Positions 8,629-16,592 of a stretch of 26,128 bases of DNA are shown here, one piece after another; position 1 is the first letter of the stretch; each line of letters begins with the position of its first letter. A program made the position numbers and the translations under genes. Below the pieces are notes generated by a model. That model did not search any database, was not told the origin of the DNA, and saw nothing but the letters and a program-made list of their open reading frames with translations. The stretch is from Cytophagales bacterium (lineage in GTDB: Bacteria; Bacteroidota; Bacteroidia; Cytophagales; Cyclobacteriaceae), in contig DNTA01000276.1 of assembly GCA_003500135.1 (NCBI GenBank), forward strand, positions 1 to 26,128, read 5' to 3'.

Positions 8629-8773
8629 TTCAACACAATTAACAACCGTTAATAAGCAAATAAAGAAAAGTAATATAAATTGAATTAAAAAATCCGGTAA
8701 TTATCCTTTTCTTTATTTTGTTATATGATAAATAAATGAGGCCGGCGAGGCCTGGTAATTCATATTACATTAA

Positions 8774-8788
8774 CGTACATATTGTACG
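8774..8788. promoter_or_regulatory. perfect inverted repeat upstream of the ABC permease
   Basis: CGTACA-TAT-TGTACG is a perfect 6-bp inverted repeat with a 3-bp centre. It lies 29 bp before the chosen ATG of the permease gene, in the divergent intergenic region 8629-8817. The size and symmetry fit a dimeric regulator's operator, but no regulator gene is nearby and chance is possible. Confidence 0.4.
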
Positions 8789-8817
8789 GATGTTTTACGA
8801 CGGTAAAATATACTTAT

Positions 8818-10053
8818 ATGATAGTAGTAGAAAACGTTCGTGAAGGTATTAGATCAATCAGGGCCAATATGTTAAGGTCGGTTCTAACGGCCATTATTAT
8901 TGCATTTGGTATTATGGCCCTTGTGGGCATGCTTACTGCTATCGATGGCCTGAAGGCTTCCATTAACAGCAGTTTCAGCAGCCTGGGCGCCAATACATTT
9001 GATGTTCGCAATAAAGAAAATAGTCGTGATCGAAGGGGTGGGGTTCAGGAACGGTTGGCGCCACCACTTGAATTGAAGGAAGTAGAAACATTTAAGGAGA
9101 AATTCAATGTCGGACGATTGACCCTACACACTAGGGTAACGAGTATTGCTGAATTGAAAAGGCAGTCGGAAAAAACAAATCCCAATGTCACGCTCCGGGG
9201 TATTGATGAAGAGTACATGCTCATAAAAGATTACACTATTGAAGAGGGTAGAAATTTCACTGCGCTCGATATTCGTTACAATAGCAACTTATGTATTATC
9301 GGTTCAGAAGTAAAAAAAGCACTTTTTAAAGAGAATGAAAGCCCGATTAATGAGTTGATATCCTTTTATGGCACACAATACAAGGTGATTGGTGTTTTGG
9401 AAGAGAAGGGTGGTTTTGGTGGCAATACCTATGCCGACCGGACTGTATTTGTATCGCTTGACAATGCTGTAAGAATAGCCGCTGACCGGCAGTTAAATTA
9501 TACGATCACTGTTGCCATAGAAGACCCTTCGAAAATGCAGTATGCCATTGGGGAGGCAACCGGTTTGATGCGTAAAGTAAGAAAAGATCCTCCGGGCTCT
9601 GATCTGAGTTTTGAGATATCGCGCAATAAAACGCTGGAAGAAGAACTGGAAGAAATTGGGGGGTACATGCGGATTGGTGGTTTTGTGATCGGGGCTATTA
9701 CCCTGTTAGGAGCATCGGTGGCCCTGATGAATATCATGCTGGTTTCGGTAACTGAACGCACCAGGGAAATTGGCGTACGAAAAGCTACAGGGGCCACACC
9801 GAAGAGAATACGTCAGCAGTTTTTAATCGAAGCGATACTGATATGTATCCTTGGCGGACTGGGAGGCGTCATACTGGGGCTGATCGTTGGCAACCTGGTA
9901 GCAAATTTAATTGACGCAGGGGTATTTGTTACCCCGTGGGAATGGGTATCCATCGGATTGGTGGTTTGTTTTGTTGTGGGAATGATTTCAGGGTATTATC
10001 CGGCATACAAAGCTTCACGGCTCGACCCGATTGAATCATTGCGCTACGAATAG
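8818..10053 (+). CDS. MacB/FtsX-type ABC transporter permease
   Basis: A 411-residue inner-membrane protein of the MacB/FtsX permease type. It has one N-terminal membrane helix (about residues 20-43), a large periplasmic domain (about 44-280), and a C-terminal FtsX domain with three helices. The FtsX domain includes the family's VSVTERTREIGVRKATGA segment, which contacts the ATPase, and ends in YPAYKASRLDPIESLRYE. Such permeases pair with an ABC ATPase for mechanotransmission or export of peptides, lipids or lipoproteins. No ATPase gene lies beside it, so the partner is encoded elsewhere. I chose the ATG at 8818 over an in-frame TTG at 8782 because the residues from MIVVENVREG match the family start. 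Its stop is 1 bp from the opposing mscS-like gene's stop. Confidence 0.9.
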   Translation: MIVVENVREGIRSIRANMLRSVLTAIIIAFGIMALVGMLTAIDGLKASINSSFSSLGANTFDVRNKENSRDRRGGVQERLAPPLELKEVETFKEKFNVGRLTLHTRVTSIAELKRQSEKTNPNVTLRGIDEEYMLIKDYTIEEGRNFTALDIRYNSNLCIIGSEVKKALFKENESPINELISFYGTQYKVIGVLEEKGGFGGNTYADRTVFVSLDNAVRIAADRQLNYTITVAIEDPSKMQYAIGEATGLMRKVRKDPPGSDLSFEISRNKTLEEELEEIGGYMRIGGFVIGAITLLGASVALMNIMLVSVTERTREIGVRKATGATPKRIRQQFLIEAILICILGGLGGVILGLIVGNLVANLIDAGVFVTPWEWVSIGLVVCFVVGMISGYYPAYKASRLDPIESLRYE

Positions 10054-10054
10054 A

Positions 10055-12523
10055 TCACTTATTCTTTTTATCATCACCAGTTTTGCCAGGCTCGTCCATC
10101 CTGATAGGGATATTGGGTATTTGTACTGAGCGAACATGCAAATCCCGCTGCGGGAATGGTATTTCAATTCCTTCTCTTTTGATTGCATCGTGAACAAGTA
10201 AAGTCACTTCGCTTCGTATGCGCAGCCAGTCGTCAAAGTGGGTCGTCCAGAAGAGCAGCCTGAAATCCAGTGAGCTGTCGCCAAAACCCGTGAATAAGCC
10301 AATTGGCTTGGGTATTGAAAGCACATCGGGGTGCAGGATGCTTTCTTCAGTAATTATTTTGATCACTTTATGTGGATCTGTGCCATATGCCACTCCTACT
10401 ATTACTTCCAGTCTTTTTTGCTTATCTGACAAAGTCCAGTTGATCAGTTCGTTTGAAATGAGATTGCCGTTGGGCACGATCACTTCCGACCCTTCGAAGG
10501 TCCGGATGCGACTGGAGCGGAAGCCTATTTCCTTAACATGGCCCAACAGATCGCCCAGTTGCACTACGTCACCCTGTTGGATGGGCCGCTCAAACACCAA
10601 TATGAGACCTGAGACCAGGTTATTGAATATATTTTGTAAACCAAAGCCTATACCCACACCGAGGGCGCCCAAAAGGATAGAGATTTTTTCCAGTTCTATT
10701 CCTGTTGCCGCCAGGGCAATTAAAAAACCAATGGAATACAATGATATCCGTATCATCAATGAAATGGCGGTCGGCATGCCTCGCGGTAAGGTGTACCGGG
10801 GCATCACTTCCTGCTCCATGACAATGCGCAATATTTTGACAAGCCAGGCCGTGAGGTAGGTGATCAGAAAAAATATCAGAATATTGCCAAGGCTTATATT
10901 GATCGAACCGATCTCATGCGATTTCGATAAAAACTCCAGGACACTTTCTTTAACCGGAGTATAAATGGAATAAAACTTCATGCTGATGACGATCCATACG
11001 ATCACCATGATGAAATTGATATATCCCGGAATTTTTTTAATGATAGCATCCGCATTCAGCCGGATAATGCTCGAGTATTGCTGCCCAAAGCGACTGTAAA
11101 CCAGAGAGTACAAAAGTGCCTGCAGTATGTTAGCAATCGTGTAGAGCAGTATGCCTAAATACACGCTTTCTATGGTGCTGATATTGAGCCTGTTGGATAA
11201 ATTATAATAACCGGTGAGATTTGCCAGTATGGAGCCGGCCAGCAATACCGTAAAAAAACGAATAAAAAAACTGACATAAGGATATATGGGGCTCTTACTT
11301 ATTTCCTTTTGTTCATAAAATATACGGTACCGGATAAAGTGAACAAACAGGAGCAGGGCCAGAAAGCTCACCACCAATCCGCTTAACCAATTGAGTTCGG
11401 TATAATTAAATAGAATATTGTGGGTGGTCTCAATAATGTATAGTACTGCAAAGATCAGGGAGATCTTAAAAATACGGCTTGAAACCAGTTCTGAATATTC
11501 ATATATCAATGGGATAAGCACAATGATAGAAGCGGTTTCATAGATAAATAGCGGGGCGTTGGGATAAATGAAGTTGACTATTGAAAAGGAAATAATTAAG
11601 GTGGAATTGATAGCGGGAAACAGCAATTTTTTATATCTCCTGGTTTCTTCTTCGTCTTTTTTAAGTCCATTTGCCAGTTGTTTCCTGGCCGTGTAAACCA
11701 AAGCCCACAACAGCAAAGTAACGATCAGGTGAATGATAAATGCCCTGGTATATTCCTTGAGAAAAATCCTTAAAGCATCCCTTATCTCATCAATTGAACT
11801 GAGAATGATGCTTTTTATTGAAACCTGCGAGAAATCAAACCGGTCTTTTCGCCAGATAGGAGGGGTGTCGCGTATTAACAGCGCCTGATCCCTTCGGATT
11901 ATCTCGGTCGACAAATTTTGTATTTTCTGGGTCAACCTTAGCGCCAGCTGGCTGGCGTCGTCCTGTAGCTTTAATGACTGATTGAATTTGGTATTTAAAA
12001 ACGACTTTGTTTGTTCCGAATCATTTAATACAATTTCGATACGATTGATTATCGTGTTCGAAGTATTATTTTGACCTAGTTCGTTTACCGTCGTTTGCCA
12101 TTTCTCCTGAAGTGTGTTGATCCTATCCAGGTCAGAATCGATCTTTTGCGAATAGGGATTGATCTTATCCAGAAATTCGTTTAGCTGGGAGTTCAGGCGC
12201 TCCCATTCCCGGCTCAAATTTTCAAGCTTTCGGTAAGAAAGTTTCTCATAAACACCTTTTGAAATGCCTGAGGTGGATTCTTCTATGTCCTTTTCTATAC
12301 GCTGATAACTATCCTTTAAATCATTAATTACATTCTCCGAAGTGTAATTCTGCCCTAACTGATCAAGCCAAAGCATATCTTTTTCAGAAATGTTGGAAAT
12401 GTTGGAAACCTCTACAGTTTGAACCGTTTCCAACTGTGTCGTATCCGTCGGCTCTTCCTGGGAATGCAAGGCCAATGGGAAAAATATGCCCAGAAGAAAA
12501 AACAATCCTTGTCGCTTCTTCAT
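10055..12523 (-). CDS. large MscS-family mechanosensitive channel
   Basis: An 822-residue protein from the ATG at 12523. A signal peptide (residues 1-21) is followed by a periplasmic, coiled-coil-rich domain (about 50-215), then roughly ten hydrophobic segments from residue 260 to 605. The MscS core is at the C-terminus: the glycine/alanine-rich pore helix near residues 619-640 (GALGVGIGFGLQ), then the beta domain with FERPIQQGDVV and IVPNGNLISNELINW, and an alpha/beta tail to about 800. The architecture resembles the large KefA/YbdG-like members rather than the small MscS. The role is release of solutes under hypo-osmotic stress at the inner membrane. An upstream in-frame ATG at 12574 would add 17 residues before the signal peptide and is unlikely. 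The last 15 residues are charged. Confidence 0.92.
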   Translation of the reverse strand: MKKRQGLFFLLGIFFPLALHSQEEPTDTTQLETVQTVEVSNISNISEKDMLWLDQLGQNYTSENVINDLKDSYQRIEKDIEESTSGISKGVYEKLSYRKLENLSREWERLNSQLNEFLDKINPYSQKIDSDLDRINTLQEKWQTTVNELGQNNTSNTIINRIEIVLNDSEQTKSFLNTKFNQSLKLQDDASQLALRLTQKIQNLSTEIIRRDQALLIRDTPPIWRKDRFDFSQVSIKSIILSSIDEIRDALRIFLKEYTRAFIIHLIVTLLLWALVYTARKQLANGLKKDEEETRRYKKLLFPAINSTLIISFSIVNFIYPNAPLFIYETASIIVLIPLIYEYSELVSSRIFKISLIFAVLYIIETTHNILFNYTELNWLSGLVVSFLALLLFVHFIRYRIFYEQKEISKSPIYPYVSFFIRFFTVLLAGSILANLTGYYNLSNRLNISTIESVYLGILLYTIANILQALLYSLVYSRFGQQYSSIIRLNADAIIKKIPGYINFIMVIVWIVISMKFYSIYTPVKESVLEFLSKSHEIGSINISLGNILIFFLITYLTAWLVKILRIVMEQEVMPRYTLPRGMPTAISLMIRISLYSIGFLIALAATGIELEKISILLGALGVGIGFGLQNIFNNLVSGLILVFERPIQQGDVVQLGDLLGHVKEIGFRSSRIRTFEGSEVIVPNGNLISNELINWTLSDKQKRLEVIVGVAYGTDPHKVIKIITEESILHPDVLSIPKPIGLFTGFGDSSLDFRLLFWTTHFDDWLRIRSEVTLLVHDAIKREGIEIPFPQRDLHVRSVQIPNIPIRMDEPGKTGDDKKNK

Positions 12524-12644
12524 AATATAAGTGTAAGAAACTATAAAAAATTGAGAAATTACAATATAGGGCATATTTCACAATGATGTTTTAGTCTGAC
12601 GAAAGTTTCTGTTGGTCGAACCGGATCATCCAACATGCTGAATG

Positions 12645-12677
12645 TTTTTGCTTTTATGATGAATTGATTTAGTTTTG
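12645..12677 (+). promoter_or_regulatory. candidate Bacteroidota promoter for the secreted T9SS-type gene
   Basis: A TTTTTG ending at 12650 and TAGTTTTG at 12670-12677 match the Bacteroidota -33 (TTTG) and -7 (TAnnTTTG) boxes with a 19-bp spacer. Transcription would start near 12684, about 137 bp before the ATG at 12821. The -7 box falls on the loop of the inverted repeat at 12660-12690. The match is by eye against the known consensus. Confidence 0.55.
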
Positions 12678-12690
12678 TTAAATCAATTCA
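12660..12690. repeat. perfect 12-bp inverted repeat embracing a -7 box
   Basis: TGAATTGATTTA (12660-12671) and TAAATCAATTCA (12679-12690) are exact reverse complements around the 7-base centre GTTTTGT. It lies between the divergent mscS-like gene (start 12523) and the secreted-protein gene (start 12821). It has no T-run close behind it and is far from any gene end, so it is more likely an operator than a terminator. The rest of 12524-12820 is AT-rich with no gene. Confidence 0.8.
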
Positions 12691-12820
12691 ATAATTATTC
12701 ATATTTTTTTAATTCACATGAAACGTCCAGCTATTTTTTTATTGTAAGAGTTCATGAATTCTTTTGTAAGTTTAAGCGGAAATCCACACTTTTGTCGATT
12801 AGATATTACCTTTTAATTGA

Positions 12821-13615
12821 ATGTGTAAGGGGGTGAAAATTAGACTGATATTATTTTTTGTAGGGGCAATCATTTTTTATCTACCTGTAAAAGGCCAGGA
12901 GTTCTCACTGGCAGGGGAATATCAGGGAAAAAACCTCTATGTACAAAACCCGCTTTCCAAAGACAGCCGGAATTTTTGCACCGATGAGGTATATCTCAAT
13001 GATGAAAGAGTGCTTGTTCAACCCAAAACTTCAGCATTTGAGATTAAGCTGGATCACTTAAATATCGGAGATCCGGTGGTAGTCCGTATCACCTATAAGT
13101 CTGAGTGTTTACCCAAAATCATCAATCCGCAGGTAATACGTTCCAAAAGCAGGTTTCATTTTGAAGATGAATATGCAGACCTGAAATCATTGAGCTGGAT
13201 CACTAAAGGGGAGCAACCTAATGGGAAATTTATTATCGAACACTACCGCAATGAAAAATGGGTGGCTTTTGAAACGATCAGGGGCAAAGGTAGTTTTGAA
13301 TACAATCAGTATTCGGTTACTTCACGAAACCACTCGGGCAACAATAAGTACCGTGTAAAATACCTCCAAAGTGGTGGTAAGGTGTTTTTCAGTAAAGTGA
13401 TGGAATTCGATCATGATATCGAACCGGTCACTTTTTTTCCTACCCGGGTGACTGACAAAATCACCTTTTCCAGAGAGGCCGATTATGAGATTCTCGATAC
13501 ATATGGCAATTTAGTTGACAAGGGGAGCGCCCAGGTGGTCAGTGTGGATGCACTTAAATCGGGTCTTTACTACCTGAATATCGATAACAGAACAGAGAAG
13601 TTCGTTAAAAAGTAG
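12821..13615 (+). CDS. secreted protein with T9SS-like C-terminal sorting domain
   Basis: A 264-residue protein. Residues 5-25 form a signal peptide ending VKGQ. The central part (about 30-195) is beta-rich and unrecognised. The last 65 residues (from FFPTRVTDKITF through EILDTYGNLVDKG and LKSGLYYLNI to FVKK) follow the pattern of the Por/type IX secretion sorting domain (type A): a short strand with a Pro, a hydrophobic strand before a Tyr-Gly turn, Leu-x-Ser-Gly-x-Tyr, and a basic end. This suggests transport across the outer membrane by the type IX system and attachment or release at the surface. No catalytic motif is seen. It converges on mtaB and the two coding regions overlap by 11 bp. 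A promoter and an inverted repeat lie upstream. Confidence 0.75.
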   Translation: MCKGVKIRLILFFVGAIIFYLPVKGQEFSLAGEYQGKNLYVQNPLSKDSRNFCTDEVYLNDERVLVQPKTSAFEIKLDHLNIGDPVVVRITYKSECLPKIINPQVIRSKSRFHFEDEYADLKSLSWITKGEQPNGKFIIEHYRNEKWVAFETIRGKGSFEYNQYSVTSRNHSGNNKYRVKYLQSGGKVFFSKVMEFDHDIEPVTFFPTRVTDKITFSREADYEILDTYGNLVDKGSAQVVSVDALKSGLYYLNIDNRTEKFVKK

Positions 13616-14990
13616 GCGCCGGGTCTGAAGCTGCCAATACTTCAGTCGCCACTACATTTCCCGAATCATTTATTTCACCAAGCTTTACATTTCTTATTTC
13701 ATTGATCCAAAGAGGGTCAAAAGGGACGGCTACCCTGATGTAGTTTCTGGTAAAGCCATGCATAAGCCCGTTGTCCACATCGTTTTCGAAAAGCACTTTC
13801 ATCGTTTTTCCAAGGCGCTGATCATAAAAATACCGGCGCTTTTTTACCGATAGATTGCGCAACATACGCGAACGGCGCTGCCTCTCTTTCATCGACACGG
13901 CACCAGGCATTTCCGTTGCCACAGTGTTGGCGCGTTCAGAATAGGGGAATACGTGTAAATAAGAAATATCCAACTCATTTAGAAACTGATAGGTTTCGAG
14001 AAAGTCTTCTTCCTTTTCTCCCGGAAACCCTACAATTACATCTACACCAATACAGGCGTCAGGCATCAATGATTTGATATTTTTTACCCTTTCAGCATAA
14101 AGTTCGCGCAGATAGCGACGGCGCATTGCCTTAAGGATTTTATTGCAGCCCGATTGCAACGGCATATGAAAGTGGTGTACAAACTTGTCGGAATGCGCCA
14201 CAAATTCTATGATCTCGTTGGTGAGCAGGTTGGGCTCTATAGATGAGATCCTGTATCTTTGAATGCCACTATCCTGTGCGTCCAAAGCTTTGACAAGGTC
14301 AATAAAGCGGTCTTCCCTTTTTCCGTTCCTGATGCCAAAGTCACCGGTATTTACACCGGTCAGTACAATTTCCTTTACATCATCGGCAGCAATATCGGAG
14401 ACGTTTTGCAGTACATTTTCAATGGTATCGCTACGGCTATGGCCTCGTGCCAGGGGAATGGTGCAAAAAGAACAACTGTAATCGCAGCCATCCTGTACTT
14501 TTAAGAAAGTACGGGTTCGGTCATTGATGGAATACGATTTATTAAAACCGTCTACAGCTTCAATCTCAGAGGCCAAAATGCGCGGTTGCTCAGATTTCGT
14601 AAATCCATCCAGCAGATCGATCAGTCTGAATTTTTCCGCCGCCCCGAGTACGGCATCTACCCCGGGTATTTCCACAATTTCCTGGGGCTTCAGTTGTGCG
14701 TAACAACCAATAATGGCAATGTATGGGTTAGGCGAGATCTTCCGGGCTTCTTTAACTACCTTACGGCATTTTTTATCGGCATTATCGGTTACCGAACAGG
14801 TATTGATAATGAAAATATCAGGTGTATCGTAGAAAGCTACTTTTTCGTACCCCTTTTCTTCGAACATCCTGGAAATAGTGGAGGTTTCCGAAAAGTTGAG
14901 TTTACATCCCAGCGTATAGAAAGCCACCTTCTTATTTTTTTCTATAAAAGCCCTTCTTGCCTGCATTTTATGAGTCACATTTCTGTTCAA
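13605..14990 (-). CDS. mtaB: tRNA t6A37 methylthiotransferase MtaB
   Basis: A 461-residue radical SAM enzyme. The methylthiotransferase N-terminal domain has its auxiliary-cluster cysteines at Cys29 (TLGCKLN), Cys65 (NTCSVTD) and Cys96 (GCYAQ). The radical SAM core has Cys169/Cys173/Cys176 (GCDYSCSFCTIP), and a TRAM-like RNA-binding domain fills about residues 385-450. The GCKLN and NTCSVT wording is typical of MtaB rather than MiaB, so the likely reaction is methylthiolation of N6-threonylcarbamoyladenosine at tRNA position 37. The start is uncertain. A -7-like box (14995-15002) would place the transcript start almost on the first ATG, so the ATG at 14966 (sequence MQARRAF) may be the true start. 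It overlaps the convergent secreted-protein gene by 11 bp. Confidence 0.93.
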   Translation of the reverse strand: MNRNVTHKMQARRAFIEKNKKVAFYTLGCKLNFSETSTISRMFEEKGYEKVAFYDTPDIFIINTCSVTDNADKKCRKVVKEARKISPNPYIAIIGCYAQLKPQEIVEIPGVDAVLGAAEKFRLIDLLDGFTKSEQPRILASEIEAVDGFNKSYSINDRTRTFLKVQDGCDYSCSFCTIPLARGHSRSDTIENVLQNVSDIAADDVKEIVLTGVNTGDFGIRNGKREDRFIDLVKALDAQDSGIQRYRISSIEPNLLTNEIIEFVAHSDKFVHHFHMPLQSGCNKILKAMRRRYLRELYAERVKNIKSLMPDACIGVDVIVGFPGEKEEDFLETYQFLNELDISYLHVFPYSERANTVATEMPGAVSMKERQRRSRMLRNLSVKKRRYFYDQRLGKTMKVLFENDVDNGLMHGFTRNYIRVAVPFDPLWINEIRNVKLGEINDSGNVVATEVLAASDPAPTF

Positions 14991-14994
14991 GCGG

Positions 14995-15002
14995 CAAAAT
15001 TA
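14995..15002 (-). promoter_or_regulatory. candidate -7 box of mtaB
   Basis: On the minus strand this reads TAATTTTG, matching TAnnTTTG, just upstream of mtaB. No good -33 TTTG is seen at the usual distance, so support is partial. If real, the message starts at about the first ATG, favouring the internal start at 14966. Confidence 0.35.
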
Positions 15003-15089
15003 CAAAAAAATGATAAGTATGTTACAGGGAAGCATGAATGACTTTATGATTGCACTGAGAAGGCTTAGGAAAAAAGGAGGGTGGAAAGG

Positions 15090-15200
15090 AAAAAACTACC
15101 CGGCACTGCGGCGCGATTAAACTTCATACGAGCTTGCAGACCAAACAATAGAAATTAACCTGAAACCTACTGAAGACTAGGAAGACAAGATGCCGGGTAG
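15090..15200 (-). ncRNA. long terminal hairpin with U-tract; 3' UTR structure or small RNA
   Basis: On the minus strand, CTACCCGGCA (15200-15191) pairs perfectly with TGCCGGGTAG (15105-15096), which is followed at once by TTTTTT (15095-15090). About 85 bases lie between the arms, with a possible inner CTTCA/TGAAG pairing. GC-rich closing arms next to a U-tract look like a factor-independent terminator with an unusually large structured loop. It begins 8 bp after the stop of the ArsC-like gene, so it may be that gene's 3' end. I see no TAnnTTTG box of its own, and it matches no RNA family I can name. Confidence 0.5.
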
Positions 15201-15207
15201 CTATATT

Positions 15208-15567
15208 TTATGCGATTTTATATACGTCATTAGGGTTTACACAAAGAACAGCTTTATCGCCATGGATCGCGATAGGACCTTTCAAAAGCTTGGGGTTTTT
15301 ATGTAAAATCTCAAGCCAATCCTCTTCATCAAAATCATGACCTCTCAGCTCTTCCTGATACTTCCTGTCCGCCTTGTTCAGCAATTGTTTTGGTTGCATA
15401 TGGAGTAAGTCCAAAATGTCCTTCCACATCCAATTGCTAACCTCATTACAATTCAGGTCCAGGTCATGCACATGTTTGCTTATAGAGTAAGCCATAGCTT
15501 TCACTCTTTTGTGGCTGGGATTACTACTATCGTAATAAATCCACACTTCATTTTTGTTATGTTTCAT
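15208..15567 (-). CDS. ArsC/Spx-like thioredoxin-fold protein lacking the active-site cysteines
   Basis: A 119-residue protein with the layout of the ArsC/Spx/YffB family: an N-terminal strand VWIYYDSSN, a helical middle, and the C-terminal NPKLLKGPIAIHGDKAVLC, which corresponds to the family's P-x-L-x-x-R-P-I segment. An ungapped comparison with the Spx/ArsC start places Asn16 and His19 (NPSH) where the CxxC cysteines would be. The only cysteines are Cys40 and Cys109, neither in the catalytic place. Arsenate reduction by the usual mechanism is therefore unlikely; a binding or regulatory role is possible but unsupported. It is divergent from the cysteine-cluster gene and is followed by the long hairpin at 15090-15200. 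Confidence 0.65.
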   Translation of the reverse strand: MKHNKNEVWIYYDSSNPSHKRVKAMAYSISKHVHDLDLNCNEVSNWMWKDILDLLHMQPKQLLNKADRKYQEELRGHDFDEEDWLEILHKNPKLLKGPIAIHGDKAVLCVNPNDVYKIA

Positions 15568-15616
15568 GGTCCCAGGAATTAGTCCGATATTATTCTAGTC
15601 TCTACAGTAAAAACAA

Positions 15617-15624
15617 TATTTTTG
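15617..15624 (+). promoter_or_regulatory. candidate -7 box of the cysteine-cluster gene
   Basis: TATTTTTG fits TAnnTTTG 41 bp before the ATG at 15665. A clear -33 TTTG is not seen about 19 bp upstream, so this is a partial match in a 97-bp divergent intergenic region. Confidence 0.35.
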
Positions 15625-15664
15625 TGAAAATAATTTTAATTAAGCCGGAAATTATCAGAATGAT

Positions 15665-16165
15665 ATGGATGTAGGGTTTGAACTGTACCAGGCGGGCAAG
15701 CGCTTCGACCGCTACAAGCAGTTGATGAAAGAGATCAGAAAAAAGTACAAAAAAAAATTGGACAGGATATTTCATCCGCTTCATGAGGAGGTGTTCCATG
15801 AAATTGATTGTCTTCAATGTGCCAATTGTTGTAAGACGACAAGCCCGATATTTTATGAAAACGACATCCAAAGGGCTTCTAAAGCATTGTGCATGAAAGT
15901 TGCGGAATTTACTAACGCCTACCTTCGTATCGACAGTGACGGAGATTATGTATTGAAATCTTTACCCTGTCCGTTTTTGGGTTACGACAATAAATGCATC
16001 ATATACGAAAGTCGTCCTACGGCCTGTCGTGAATATCCGCACACCAACAGGAAACGCATGTATCAGATCGGCAATCTGACCCTGCGCAACAGCCTGGTTT
16101 GTCCGACAGTAGCCCGTATTTTCAACAAGCTGGAAGAAAAAGATTATAATGAATTGTTATCCTGA
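15665..16165 (+). CDS. YkgJ-family cysteine-cluster protein
   Basis: A 166-residue cytoplasmic protein of the CxxCxxCC (YkgJ, PF03692-type) family, thought to bind zinc or an iron-sulfur cluster. Seen here are Cys49-x2-Cys52-x2-Cys55-Cys56 (CLQCANCC), then Cys102 (PCPFL), Cys111 (KCIIYESRP) and Cys121 (ACREYP), with a further Cys146. The arrangement PCPFLxxxxxxCxIYxxRPxxCRxYP is the family hallmark. The molecular role of the family is not settled. The N-terminal 45 residues are basic and helical. A weak hairpin terminator follows the stop at 16183-16205. Confidence 0.85.
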   Translation: MDVGFELYQAGKRFDRYKQLMKEIRKKYKKKLDRIFHPLHEEVFHEIDCLQCANCCKTTSPIFYENDIQRASKALCMKVAEFTNAYLRIDSDGDYVLKSLPCPFLGYDNKCIIYESRPTACREYPHTNRKRMYQIGNLTLRNSLVCPTVARIFNKLEEKDYNELLS

Positions 16166-16182
16166 CCGTAAGACGTGACCCT

Positions 16183-16205
16183 AATCCGTAGTCGGATTGT
16201 TCTTT
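16183..16205 (+). terminator. weak hairpin terminator after the cysteine-cluster gene
   Basis: AATCCG (16183-16188), loop TAGT, CGGATT (16193-16198), followed by a T-rich stretch. The stem is only 6 bp, and it lies 18 bp after the stop. Confidence 0.5.
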
Positions 16206-16210
16206 TATTT

Positions 16211-16592
16211 CACTGTTTAACTTATTCACCGTTTCTTTAATGATTTAAAGCCCCAATCCTGAGCCCTTGGCATTTTTCGTTGCCCTAAAGAACAAATCTA
16301 ATATCCTGTCCTGCAAGGCCAGGTCAATTCCAATGCACAGTTGAAACCATCAATAGTTATTCCTGCCGATAATAAATGTATTAAAAACATGACCGTTTTA
16401 GTAGTTTTTAAACCAGATTATACATTGCATTTAGTTACCATGAAAAGTTATTCGTTTAAATAAATGATAAGTAGATATCCTGTTAAACAATTTTGAAAAA
16501 TCAGATGCGATCGAAATTCAGTTCATGGAATTTAAACATAACCTGATCTCAAAAATGAATTTATATTTCCGGACGATCAATCTGTTATATTT
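16211..16592. other. gene-free stretch downstream of moaA
   Basis: This 382-bp stretch lies between the weak terminator of the cysteine-cluster gene and the moaA stop. It has frequent stops in all frames, no convincing start with a ribosome site, no strong hairpin and no repeat that I can see. It is AT-rich, especially 16370-16500. Confidence 0.6.

Noticed and set aside
8805..8815. Another copy of the 22-bp-array core (AAAATATACTT)
   Set aside because: It is one base short of the core, single and not in a periodic array; AT-rich chance match.
10218..10859. Plus-strand open frame of 213 residues opposite the MscS-like gene
   Set aside because: Composition is unlike a natural protein, and it is fully antisense to the conserved beta domain and pore helix of the channel.
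14586..15041. Plus-strand open frame of 151 residues opposite mtaB
   Set aside because: Antisense to the MtaB N-terminal cluster domain; no family likeness or ribosome site.
16166..16592. Degraded gene remnant
   Set aside because: Stops occur in all frames and no residual protein motif can be read; treated as intergenic.
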